A DNA stretch of 8,984 nucleotides from an uncultured Bacilli bacterium (GCA_944358375.1 CALVQT010000022.1:1-8984), one strand, 5' to 3'; shown: positions 1 through 5,337, numbered from the stretch's first letter. Notes: generated by a model from the sequence alone, not told the origin. Translations and numbers: made by a program.

Positions 1-419
1 TTTAAAGTATCATTATTATTAGATAAATTAGGCCTTATAAAATAGTGAAATATTTCATGAATTACTATACTATCAACACATGATTTTATTATTTCATTAT
101 CTGTTTTACAATCGCTAAAAGATTTTGAATATGGATATATATGAATTTTATTATCACCTTTAGTTCTTCCACCATGTGCAGATGGGACATGATTTACACT
201 ATAATTTTCTGGATTATCTATACCATCTTGTTTACTAAAAAATTCAATATCTTCATTTGATGGTTTTTCAATTATAATAAATTGAGTATTTAATAAATTA
301 TTTATACTTTGTAATTGTTCTTGTGTTAAGCAATTTCCGTACTGATTTTTAATACAAGTTAATATATAATTACCATACTCATTAATTGATTGTTGGATTT
401 TATCATAGTTAATGTTCAT
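1..419 (-). CDS. Putative zinc-metallopeptidase-like protein, 5' part only (runs off left edge)
   Basis: The first 139 codons of a minus-strand gene are present, and the rest lies outside the window. The visible part contains HEIFH at residues 121-125, a match to the zinc-binding HEXXH motif, followed by YFIRP. Upstream is a Gly/His-rich stretch, AHGGRTKGDNKIHIYP, at about residues 81-96. There is no signal peptide, so the protein is probably cytoplasmic or a substrate of another system. The ATG at 417-419 was chosen because AGAAGG lies 12 nt upstream; an in-frame GTG at 426-428 sits only 3 nt from that site and is less likely. The third zinc ligand would lie past the window edge, so peptidase activity is inferred from one short motif. 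I do not recognise the family. The gene is divergent from the small RNA that starts near 518. Confidence 0.7.
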   Translation of the reverse strand, partial: MNINYDKIQQSINEYGNYILTCIKNQYGNCLTQEQLQSINNLLNTQFIIIEKPSNEDIEFFSKQDGIDNPENYSVNHVPSAHGGRTKGDNKIHIYPYSKSFSDCKTDNEIIKSCVDSIVIHEIFHYFIRPNLSNNNDTL

Positions 420-444
420 AATTATCACATACCTTCTATATATA

Positions 445-472
445 ATTATAACATCATTTTGATGCTTTTTAA
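445..472 (-). promoter_or_regulatory. Predicted promoter of the HEXXH gene, with small palindrome
   Basis: On the minus strand a perfect -10 TATAAT lies at 445-450. A weak -35, TTAAAA at 467-472, gives a 16-nt spacer. The spacer holds the perfect inverted repeat CATCA-N3-TGATG (452-464), which could be an operator. The -35 is poor, so the assignment rests on the -10 and its position about 26 nt upstream of the start codon. Confidence 0.45.
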
Positions 473-482
473 TCAACAAGTA

Positions 483-511
483 TTTCATTTTATATAAATT
501 TATGTTAAAAT
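483..511 (+). promoter_or_regulatory. Predicted promoter of structured RNA copy A
   Basis: TTTCAT (483-488), a 17-nt spacer and TAAAAT (506-511) form a plausible promoter. A TG one base before the -10 makes it an extended -10. Transcription would start near 518, just upstream of the conserved RNA core. Confidence 0.45.
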
Positions 512-544
512 GAATATAGAAATTGATATTATTTACCAAGAAGT

Positions 545-577
545 AAAAAGTTGTAGATAACTTTACCACTTGCTCCA
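545..577 (+). repeat. Conserved 33-nt RNA core, copy A (direct repeat with 4649-4681)
   Basis: Thirty-two of 33 bases equal those at 4649-4681; only position 556 differs (G here, A there). The 3' part reads CTTTACCACTTGCTCCA in both. The copies have the same orientation and lie about 4.1 kb apart, bracketing the peptide/MccB-like/ABC-F operon. Confidence 0.9.
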
Positions 578-587
578 TTTGAATACA

Positions 588-622
588 ACTTACGGACTAT
601 AATGGTTCGTAAGTTTTTATTT
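588..622 (+). terminator. Intrinsic terminator of RNA copy A
   Basis: Arms ACTTACGGAC (588-597) and GTTCGTAAGT (605-614) pair over 10 positions with one G-U wobble and a 7-nt loop. They are followed directly by a T-rich tract from 614. Confidence 0.75.
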
Positions 623-645
623 TGTCTAAATATTTATCCTAACAC

Positions 646-969
646 CAAGTTAATGCTAATGAACAATTAAAAAGATAAGAGCAATAAGATTAGAACTCTC
701 ACCGAAAATAATAAAGCACTTAACTTAAGAATTGAATCTTTAAATATATTATTAAAGAAAAAGATAAATAAATATCTAGATTAAATTCTATTATTACTGA
801 TATAAAAAGCACACTTAATTATTGGAAAGATAAATTTGATAAATTAATTTCTTTCTTACATAGTAAACTTCATAATTGGTATGATAAATACGATAAATAT
901 ATTGATGTTGTTAACGATATGTATGAGGATAATGTTTTAGGTGATGAAGATATAGAAAATATTGCTTAA
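646..969 (+). pseudogene. Remnant of a plasmid Mob/relaxase-type protein, C-terminal part
   Basis: Reading three successive frame segments (about 646-672, 671-781 and 781-969) gives a continuous Lys/Glu/Asn-rich coiled-coil-like stretch. It is followed by LNYWKDKFDKLISFLHSK, then YIDVVNDMYEDNVLGDED and a stop at 967-969. Alternating helices, a WKDKFDKL-type motif and an acidic VVNDMYED tail resemble the C-termini of Mob (plasmid recombination enzyme) proteins of Gram-positive bacteria. There is no start codon, no relaxase catalytic domain and at least two frameshifts, so this is debris. The Mob assignment comes from memory of the family and was not searched. It suggests past plasmid or integrative-element activity next to the peptide operon. 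Confidence 0.5.
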
Positions 970-995
970 AAAAAGACGACTACGAATTGTAATCG
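967..995 (-). terminator. Intrinsic terminator ending the peptide/MccB-like/ABC-F operon
   Basis: On the minus strand CGATTAC (989-995) pairs with GTAGTCG (977-983) over 7 positions including one wobble, with a 5-nt loop. A tract TCTTTTTTT (968-976) follows. It lies about 25 nt after the ABC-F stop codon. Confidence 0.65.
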
Positions 996-1017
996 CTTAG
1001 TTTAAATGAATTAATTT

Positions 1018-2634
1018 TCATCTTTTTTTTTGTAAAGAAATTTGTGAATATTCTAAATTTCCTGTTGAAATATCTAGTGAAAAATCGGGATTTAATATTT
1101 CATTATATTTTCTATTATGTGAAATACTTATAATTGTTCCCGGATATGATTCTACAAGTTCATAAATTACATCTAATGCTTCTTTATCTAAATGATTGGT
1201 AATTTCATCTAAAATAAGTACATTAATTTTATGAAGAGCTATTCTGGCTAAATTTACCCTTGTTCTTTGTCCAGGAGATAATTCAGAATATTTTTTATCT
1301 CTATCATCATAATTAAAACCAAAATTATTAAGTAGTGTAAAAACAAGAGAACGGTCAACATTTTCTAAACCTTTGGTAATATAATCGTAAACACTTATTT
1401 CTTTATCATCAATAATTGTATCTTGTGATATGTATCCTATTTTTACATCAGTTCCTATCACTATGTTTCCACTTATTGGTTTCATTATACCTAGAAGCGT
1501 TTTAATAAAGGTTGTTTTTCCGCTTCCATTATTTCCTTTAATATTAATTTTACTTCCAAAATCTATACTTAATTTAATTGGTACAGTATGAAAACTGTCA
1601 TATCCACATATTAATTCATCCACATAAATATTTTTATTTCCTTTTTCGTTATCTAAATCTAAGAAAAAATTGATTTTTTTTCGTTCTTGAAATGTTGGAA
1701 TTTCAAAATCATCTAATGCTTTCGATAGCTTTGATACTTCAGAAGAACGAGTTCTTTCTTTTGCAAAATTATTTGCTATCTTGTCATTGTCATTATGTGC
1801 TTTAGAAGAAGTACCTTTGTTTGACCAATCTTTAGCTTTTTGAAGTCTAGATTTAATTTTTTTTCTTTCTTCTATTGCACTTAAATATTTATTTTTATCT
1901 TTTTCATATTCAAGCTCTTTTTGTTCTAGATAATCGTTATAACCTAAATTATATTCAGCTAATTTACCATCTGACATTTCAAATATTTTACTAACAACAT
2001 TATTCAAGAATACTTCATCATGGGAAACCATAATAATACTTTTTGAAGCATTGCGAAGATAGTTTTCTAACCAATCAATAGCTTCTATATCTAAATTATT
2101 TGTAGGTTCATCTAAAAGTAAAATGTCCCCATTACTAAGAAGCATAGCACAAAGTAAAGCCTTTATTTTTTCACCACCAGAAAGCATTGAAATTTTACTA
2201 TCAAGGCTTTTATTTAAATTTAAACCATTTACTATATTTTGTAAATTGCTTTCAAAGGAATATCCGTCTAATAATAGGAATTTATCTAATAACTCTCCAT
2301 ATTCTTCCATATTTTCGTCAGTTAAATTTTGTTCTAATTCTGAAAGTTTTAATTCTAATCTACCAATGCCAGTTTGATTCTTTATATAATCAACTATTGT
2401 AAAATCATCAAAACTATGAGAAATTTCCTGCTTTAAATATGCTATTGTTTCATTTTCCAATCTAATTTTCCCTGATTCTATTTCTAATTCACCTGCTAAT
2501 GCTTTAAGAAGTGTTGATTTTCCACTTCCATTTGGACCAACTAAACCAACTTTATCTCCAGATGCTAAATGAAAATTTACATCTTTTAAAATTTCAGCAT
2601 TTTTAAATCTTGCCTTTAAATTACTTACTTGCAT
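1018..2634 (-). CDS. ABC-F family ATPase, antibiotic-resistance (ribosome-protection) type
   Basis: This 538-aa protein has two ABC ATPase domains and no membrane segments, the hallmark of cytoplasmic ABC-F translation factors rather than transporters. Domain 1 has Walker A GPNGSGKST (33-41), signature LSGGE (151-155), Walker B ILLLDE (171-176) and switch His205. A charged linker of roughly 235-330 follows, including the AHNDNDKIANNFAKERTRSS segment typical of the interdomain arm. Domain 2 has Walker A GNNGSGKTT (367-375), signature LSPGQ (452-456), Walker B VLILDE (472-477) and His506. Both catalytic glutamates are present. The linker and length resemble resistance-type members (Vga/Lsa/Msr-like), which remove antibiotics from the ribosome; the exact subgroup is not certain. 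Its start overlaps the end of the MccB-like gene by 14 nt and has only a weak ribosome binding site, so translational coupling is likely. I infer self-immunity or a drug-response role. Confidence 0.9.
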   Translation of the reverse strand: MQVSNLKARFKNAEILKDVNFHLASGDKVGLVGPNGSGKSTLLKALAGELEIESGKIRLENETIAYLKQEISHSFDDFTIVDYIKNQTGIGRLELKLSELEQNLTDENMEEYGELLDKFLLLDGYSFESNLQNIVNGLNLNKSLDSKISMLSGGEKIKALLCAMLLSNGDILLLDEPTNNLDIEAIDWLENYLRNASKSIIMVSHDEVFLNNVVSKIFEMSDGKLAEYNLGYNDYLEQKELEYEKDKNKYLSAIEERKKIKSRLQKAKDWSNKGTSSKAHNDNDKIANNFAKERTRSSEVSKLSKALDDFEIPTFQERKKINFFLDLDNEKGNKNIYVDELICGYDSFHTVPIKLSIDFGSKINIKGNNGSGKTTFIKTLLGIMKPISGNIVIGTDVKIGYISQDTIIDDKEISVYDYITKGLENVDRSLVFTLLNNFGFNYDDRDKKYSELSPGQRTRVNLARIALHKINVLILDEITNHLDKEALDVIYELVESYPGTIISISHNRKYNEILNPDFSLDISTGNLEYSQISLQKKR

Positions 2635-3652
2635 CTATGCCACACTCTTTACATTTAGAATTTTTCTCCCAGTTGATAATATTAGTTTGATATGTTAACA
2701 AGTCAAACATTAATGTTTGACCAATCAAATTACTTTCTTTATATTTTGAAAAATAATTGATAATTTCATTACTAACAATACTTGATATTAATAAACATAG
2801 TGGTCCAAACGATGGTACTAGTTCAACATTATCTATTGGTATTTCTGAATTTTCCTTTTCAATACAACTTAAACAAGCAGTTGTTTTGGGTTCTATAAAT
2901 GGTCCTATCATTGCCACATATTCTGAAAAACCACAAAATAGAACAGGCTTATTATTTTGTACACACATTTTGTTTATTAATCGTCTAATTATTCTTTGAG
3001 GTTTATCTACTGTACATAATACAAAATCTGATGATATAATTTCTTCTATAATATCATCTTCATTTACAATTTTTAAATTTTTACTTTTGACTTGGCTTTC
3101 TTTTAATTTTTCTTTCAAAGCTCTAGTTTTTTGTTTTCCAATATCTTCACTATTATATGGATATTGTTTTATCAAATTTGATTCTTCAACAACATCGCAA
3201 TCTACGATTGTAAAATTATTAAATCCAGCCCTTTCTAAAGTTATTGCAACATTTGAACCTATACCTCCTAATCCGAGAATCAAAATATTTTTGCCTTTAA
3301 AACATTTATTATATGATGCATAATTATCATTAAACATGCTAAAGAATAGATTTTGACGATTATATTTTTCATCGTGTATCAATGTTTGATATTTATCATA
3401 GTCAATAATAAAATGCTCTTCCATCAAATAATCTATTGCATCTTCTATTTCTTCTTCACTGACACCTGTTTCAAGATGGATTTTTTTGACTAAATCTTTT
3501 ATTGATATTGGCTTTTGTACATTATTAAATATACTTAAAAGGCTTTCATCATCATATTCAATTTCTTTGCCCGTACCAGTAAAATTTCCCATTCTTATTA
3601 CTTTATTTTTCTTATCTATATAAAATGGCTTATTTTTATTAATTATTATCAT
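2621..3652 (-). CDS. MccB-like ThiF/E1 superfamily peptide-adenylating enzyme
   Basis: The 343-aa product is close to MccB in length. An N-terminal region (about 30-85) looks like a winged-helix peptide-recognition (PqqD/RRE-like) domain. It is followed by the ThiF lead-in KYNRQ (96-100). The ATP-binding fold has GLGGIG (127-132), the VDCDVVEESNL strand-loop (150-160), GKQK with Lys174 (172-175) and Asp216. CxxC pairs at 260-263 and 334-337 would bind structural zinc as in MccB and ThiF. The usual Arg of the NLxRQ motif is Lys162. MccB adenylates the C-terminus of a short ribosomal peptide, and I infer the same type of reaction on the 21-residue peptide encoded upstream. The ATG at 3650-3652 was chosen because GGAGGAC (3655-3661) lies 2-3 nt upstream; a longer in-frame reading from a TTG has no such site and runs through the hairpins. 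Confidence 0.85.
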   Translation of the reverse strand: MIIINKNKPFYIDKKNKVIRMGNFTGTGKEIEYDDESLLSIFNNVQKPISIKDLVKKIHLETGVSEEEIEDAIDYLMEEHFIIDYDKYQTLIHDEKYNRQNLFFSMFNDNYASYNKCFKGKNILILGLGGIGSNVAITLERAGFNNFTIVDCDVVEESNLIKQYPYNSEDIGKQKTRALKEKLKESQVKSKNLKIVNEDDIIEEIISSDFVLCTVDKPQRIIRRLINKMCVQNNKPVLFCGFSEYVAMIGPFIEPKTTACLSCIEKENSEIPIDNVELVPSFGPLCLLISSIVSNEIINYFSKYKESNLIGQTLMFDLLTYQTNIINWEKNSKCKECGIDASK

Positions 3653-3660
3653 ATGTCCTC

Positions 3661-3692
3661 CAAAAATAATAGGGTTCAGCACGCCGAACCCT
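3661..3692 (-). terminator. Attenuator-like hairpin between the peptide gene and the MccB-like gene
   Basis: On the minus strand AGGGTTCGGC (3683-3692) pairs with the arm ending GAACCCT (3671-3677): about 9 pairs including one wobble, with a 4-nt loop. The tract ATTATTTTTG follows. The interrupted U-tract suggests partial termination, which would make peptide mRNA more abundant than enzyme mRNA, as known for mccA-mccB. Conditional attenuation of the downstream genes is also possible. Confidence 0.7.
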
Positions 3693-3695
3693 AAA

Positions 3696-3735
3696 TTGTC
3701 ATCAAAACTATTAGCAGTTTTGATCAACGTGACAA
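3696..3735 (-). promoter_or_regulatory. Second hairpin, embedding the 3' end of the peptide gene
   Basis: TCAAAACT (3716-3723) pairs perfectly with AGTTTTGA (3702-3709) around the loop GCTAAT. After a 6-nt one-sided bulge, TTGTCA (3730-3735) pairs with TGACAA (3696-3701). The structure covers the codons from Cys15 to the stop, so a ribosome translating the peptide would open it. It may protect the mRNA 3' end or sense ribosome stalling. It does not overlap the attenuator hairpin, so it is not a classical antiterminator. Confidence 0.6.
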
Positions 3736-3776
3736 GCAAATTTTACAACTTTTAGTTTTTTAACACCAAATTTCAT
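3711..3776 (-). CDS. 21-residue peptide, candidate precursor for the MccB-like enzyme
   Basis: A short frame starts at ATG 3774-3776, preceded 7 nt upstream by AAGGAGGT, the best ribosome binding site in the window. The N-terminal part is very basic (MKFGVKKLKVVK) and the C-terminal part is FACHVDQNC, then TAA. Two cysteines (15 and 21) and one histidine lie in the last seven residues. It is first in an operon directly ahead of an MccB-like enzyme and separated from it by an attenuator-like hairpin, which is how microcin C precursors are organised. Known MccA-type peptides end in Asn; here Asn20 is penultimate and Cys is last, so the product chemistry may differ. The alternative is a leader peptide that regulates the ABC-F gene by ribosome stalling. 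There is no signal peptide and I recognise no homologue. Confidence 0.7.
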   Translation of the reverse strand: MKFGVKKLKVVKFACHVDQNC

Positions 3777-3826
3777 AATATTTACCTCCTTCATCAGAAA
3801 GCCCAATAAAATGCTCTCTAGCGTTT

Positions 3827-3854
3827 ATTATACATGCTTTTTAACTTTTGTCAA
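3827..3854 (-). promoter_or_regulatory. Strong sigma-A-type promoter of the peptide operon
   Basis: Minus strand: perfect -35 TTGACA (3849-3854), a 16-nt spacer and perfect -10 TATAAT (3827-3832). The predicted start near 3820 gives a leader of about 44 nt before the peptide ATG. It is the closest match to consensus in the window. Confidence 0.8.
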
Positions 3855-3864
3855 ATTGTTTGAC
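3850..3864. promoter_or_regulatory. Perfect inverted repeat overlapping the -35 box, candidate operator
   Basis: GTCAAA-N3-TTTGAC is a perfect 6-bp-arm palindrome whose right half (minus strand) contains the -35 TTGACA. A repressor bound here would block the peptide operon promoter. No regulator gene for it is visible in the window. Confidence 0.45.
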
Positions 3865-3907
3865 TATTACTGTATTTTATGAAAGTTTCTTATTAAATCA
3901 TGAATTA

Positions 3908-3936
3908 TTTAGAAAAAATTAAAATTGTGATAAAAT
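3908..3936 (+). promoter_or_regulatory. Weak predicted promoter of the methyltransferase-like pseudogene
   Basis: TTTAGA (3908-3913), a 17-nt spacer and TAAAAT (3931-3936) lie 20 nt upstream of the start codon. The -35 is weak. Confidence 0.35.
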
Positions 3937-3955
3937 AGTAAAAACGGAAGAAAAA

Positions 3956-4584
3956 ATGGATAACGTAATTAATTTTTTACAGCAAAATAAAAATTATTAT
4001 CCTGAGTATTTTGAAAAAAATAGATTATCAAAATGTAATTATGGATATACATGTGATATAAATCAAATATATTGTTATCTAGGTGAAAAGAATATCAAAA
4101 AAACTGAGTATTATAGTTTTTATAACATAAGTAAAAAATATTTTGATTTAGCAGATATGAGAATTTTGGATTCATGTTGTGGAAAAATACCTATATTGTC
4201 TTCTATCTATAATAATAACTGTTTGAAGATAGAAGCCATTAATGAGAAAATAGTAATAAAAAATTATAAAAAAATTAAAACTTATGAAAAAAATATTCTT
4301 CAATTTAATAAATACGATAAATTTGATTTAGTAATTGCATTTAGACCATATTATCCAACAGAAACTATTATAATAATTGTGTAAAAAATAATATTAATTT
4401 TATGATTTATTTATGTCCTTTTATTCACCAAGGAATTAATAGTGAATCGACTTTTAATACATATGAAGAATGGGTTAACTATCTTAAAAGCAAATTATCA
4501 CAATTTAAAAATTATAAAATCGAATTTATTGTCGATAAAAATATGCCTGATGAATGTCCAATAATAGTAGGTAAGAAAAAATGA
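3956..4584 (+). pseudogene. Methyltransferase-like gene broken by a frameshift
   Basis: Two frames join into one protein of about 208 residues. Residues 1-142 end at a TAA at 4382-4384. The downstream frame is open from before 4360 and continues through NNCVKNNINFMIYLCPFIHQ to LPD-like MPDECPIIVGKKK and TGA at 4582-4584. Joining them needs a one-base deletion (or two-base insertion) near the AT-rich run at 4364-4380. LDSCCGKIP (71-79) resembles motif I of class I SAM-dependent methyltransferases. DLVIAFRPYYPTE (124-136) fits the motif IV position. GGAAG lies 6 nt before the ATG. The SAM loop is degenerate, so function is unsure even before the break. The gene is divergent from the peptide operon, about 180 bp away from its start. 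A sequencing error or programmed frameshift cannot be excluded. Confidence 0.65.
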
Positions 4585-4633
4585 GTGATATTATAATTTA
4601 AAAATGTTATTATTGTTATAGAATTTGATATCA

Positions 4634-4747
4634 CTTATCAATGAGCGAAAAAAGTTGTAAATAACTTTACCACTTGCTCCAAATTGATAAGAAACTCGTA
4701 CATAGTACGAGAGTAATAAATTGCTAACTAGAAATAGTTAGTTTTTT
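4634..4747 (+). ncRNA. Structured RNA copy B of the duplicated element, unknown family
   Basis: Strong covering stems are visible. P1 is CTTATCAAT (4634-4642) with ATTGATAAG (4683-4691), 9 bp. P2 is GAGC (4643-4646) with GCTC (4676-4679), stacked on P1 with a 3-nt bulge. P3 is AAAGTT (4651-4656) with AACTTT (4663-4668). Then follow the separate hairpin CTCGTAC-ATA-GTACGAG (4695-4711) and a terminator. The conserved core fills the apical half and the unconserved flanks supply P1, as expected for a folded RNA under structural constraint. No clear promoter is seen; a TATAAT at 4592-4597 is the nearest candidate. The unit precedes a decayed gene, the same RNA-terminator-gene order as copy A. Family not recognised. 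Confidence 0.6.
4649..4681 (+). repeat. Conserved 33-nt RNA core, copy B (direct repeat with 545-577)
   Basis: Identical to 545-577 at 32 of 33 positions and in the same orientation. Similarity stops abruptly on both sides, but the flanks still pair with each other here. Confidence 0.9.
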
Positions 4748-4750
4748 GTT
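4724..4750 (+). terminator. Intrinsic terminator of RNA copy B
   Basis: CTAACTA (4724-4730) and TAGTTAG (4735-4741) form a perfect 7-bp stem closed by a GAAA tetraloop. TTTTTTGTT follows. Confidence 0.85.
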
Positions 4751-4798
4751 ATCTAAGAAAGGTATGTGTTTATAACAATATAAACTAAAAAATTAAAA

Positions 4799-4854
4799 TT
4801 AGATAAAAAACTTAAAAAAATAAAAATTAGATAAAAAACTTAAAAAAATAAAAA
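4799..4854 (+). repeat. Exact 28-bp tandem duplication
   Basis: The unit starting TTAGAT(A)6CTT is present twice with no differences (4799-4826 and 4827-4854). Because 28 is not a multiple of three, it shifts the frame at the start of the following pseudogene. Confidence 0.95.
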
Positions 4855-5108
4855 TATTATGTAGACTTGCTTACTTTGCTTATGTTGATTACACTATTCA
4901 AAATGGTAATGATAAAACTTTGTATATTACTACAATCAAAAGTAACGATTTTTTAATTTTTGAATAAAGTTATGACATTTTTATTAATGACTAGGAACTT
5001 TTTAATCATCTTATTTCAGTTAGTAAAAGTAATATAGAGAAATTACAAATATTAATGAATAATAATAAAATTTATATGAAAGACTATTTGAAAAAAGTAA
5101 AAAATTAG
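4824..5108 (+). pseudogene. Decayed gene of unknown function downstream of RNA copy B
   Basis: One frame from 4824 to the TAG at 5106-5108 reads as plausible protein interrupted by only two nonsense codons, TAA (4965-4967) and TAG (4992-4994). It includes RLAYFAYVDYTIQNGNDKTL, then LFNHLISVSKSNIEKLQIL and a final YLKKVKN. The composition is protein-like (aromatic and hydrophobic residues, LYITTIKSNDFLIF strands) and not chance AT-rich translation. The N-terminus is lost in the 28-bp duplication. No catalytic motif or family is recognised. Its position after RNA plus terminator recalls the RNA-antitoxin/toxin order of type III toxin-antitoxin loci, but the sequence does not visibly match those toxins. 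Confidence 0.45.
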
Positions 5109-5336
5109 TGATTTAGAATGGTCAAATTTGTGAATAATATAAAAAAATACGACTAAAAAAATTAGATTAAATGAATTTACTTTTGTATAAATAATTGTTA
5201 AAAATATAAAAATAATTTAATAGTTTTTTTATATTTTATCTAGTCTGTGAGTCTAACCAGTATTTAATTTATAATCCCTTACAAATTCTACCATCATAAT
5301 TTTCATAAACTTATTTTGACTAATAATACCAATTAT
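5109..5336. other. Non-coding AT-rich stretch with a tail motif shared with 968-1012
   Basis: No coding frame is convincing. The sequence AAAAAAATACGACTA (5141-5155) matches 968-982 at 14 of 15 positions, and TTAAATGAATT occurs at 5167-5177 and again at 1002-1012. In both places these follow an RNA copy and a pseudogene, suggesting two related decayed units. Confidence 0.4.
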
Positions 5337-5337
5337 T

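Larger units (their letters stand above)
518..622 (+). ncRNA. Structured RNA copy A of a duplicated element, unknown family
   Basis: This short transcription unit has a promoter and a terminator but no convincing open frame. It carries a 33-nt core (545-577) found again at 4649-4681 with one mismatch. Inside the core, AAGTT and AACTT can form a small hairpin. The 8-mer AAGTTGTA (548-555) is also perfectly complementary to TACAACTT (584-591), which overlaps the left arm of the terminator. The two folds exclude each other, as in a terminator/antiterminator switch. The long closing stem seen in copy B is not clearly present here. I recognise no known riboswitch or RNA family. The unit is followed by a Mob-like pseudogene. 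Confidence 0.5.

Noticed and set aside
545..622. RNA copies as a known riboswitch such as SAM-I, because of CTTATCAA...TTGATAAG in copy B
   Set aside because: The internal conserved elements of SAM-I are absent; only the closing stem looks superficially similar.
1018..2634. ABC protein as the exporter of the peptide
   Set aside because: It has two ATPase domains with an ABC-F linker and no membrane segments, and no permease gene is adjacent.
2123..3323. Several plus-strand open frames of 70-84 codons
   Set aside because: All are opposite the ABC-F and MccB-like genes, have no start signals, and have low-complexity composition.
3653..3739. Upstream extension of the MccB-like protein from a TTG codon
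   Set aside because: It would translate through both hairpins, overlaps the peptide gene in another frame, has no ribosome binding site, and the internal ATG at 3650-3652 has a good one.
518..4747. The repeated RNA core as a CRISPR repeat or Cas9 tracrRNA
   Set aside because: Only two copies 4 kb apart with no spacer array, and no cas gene in the window.
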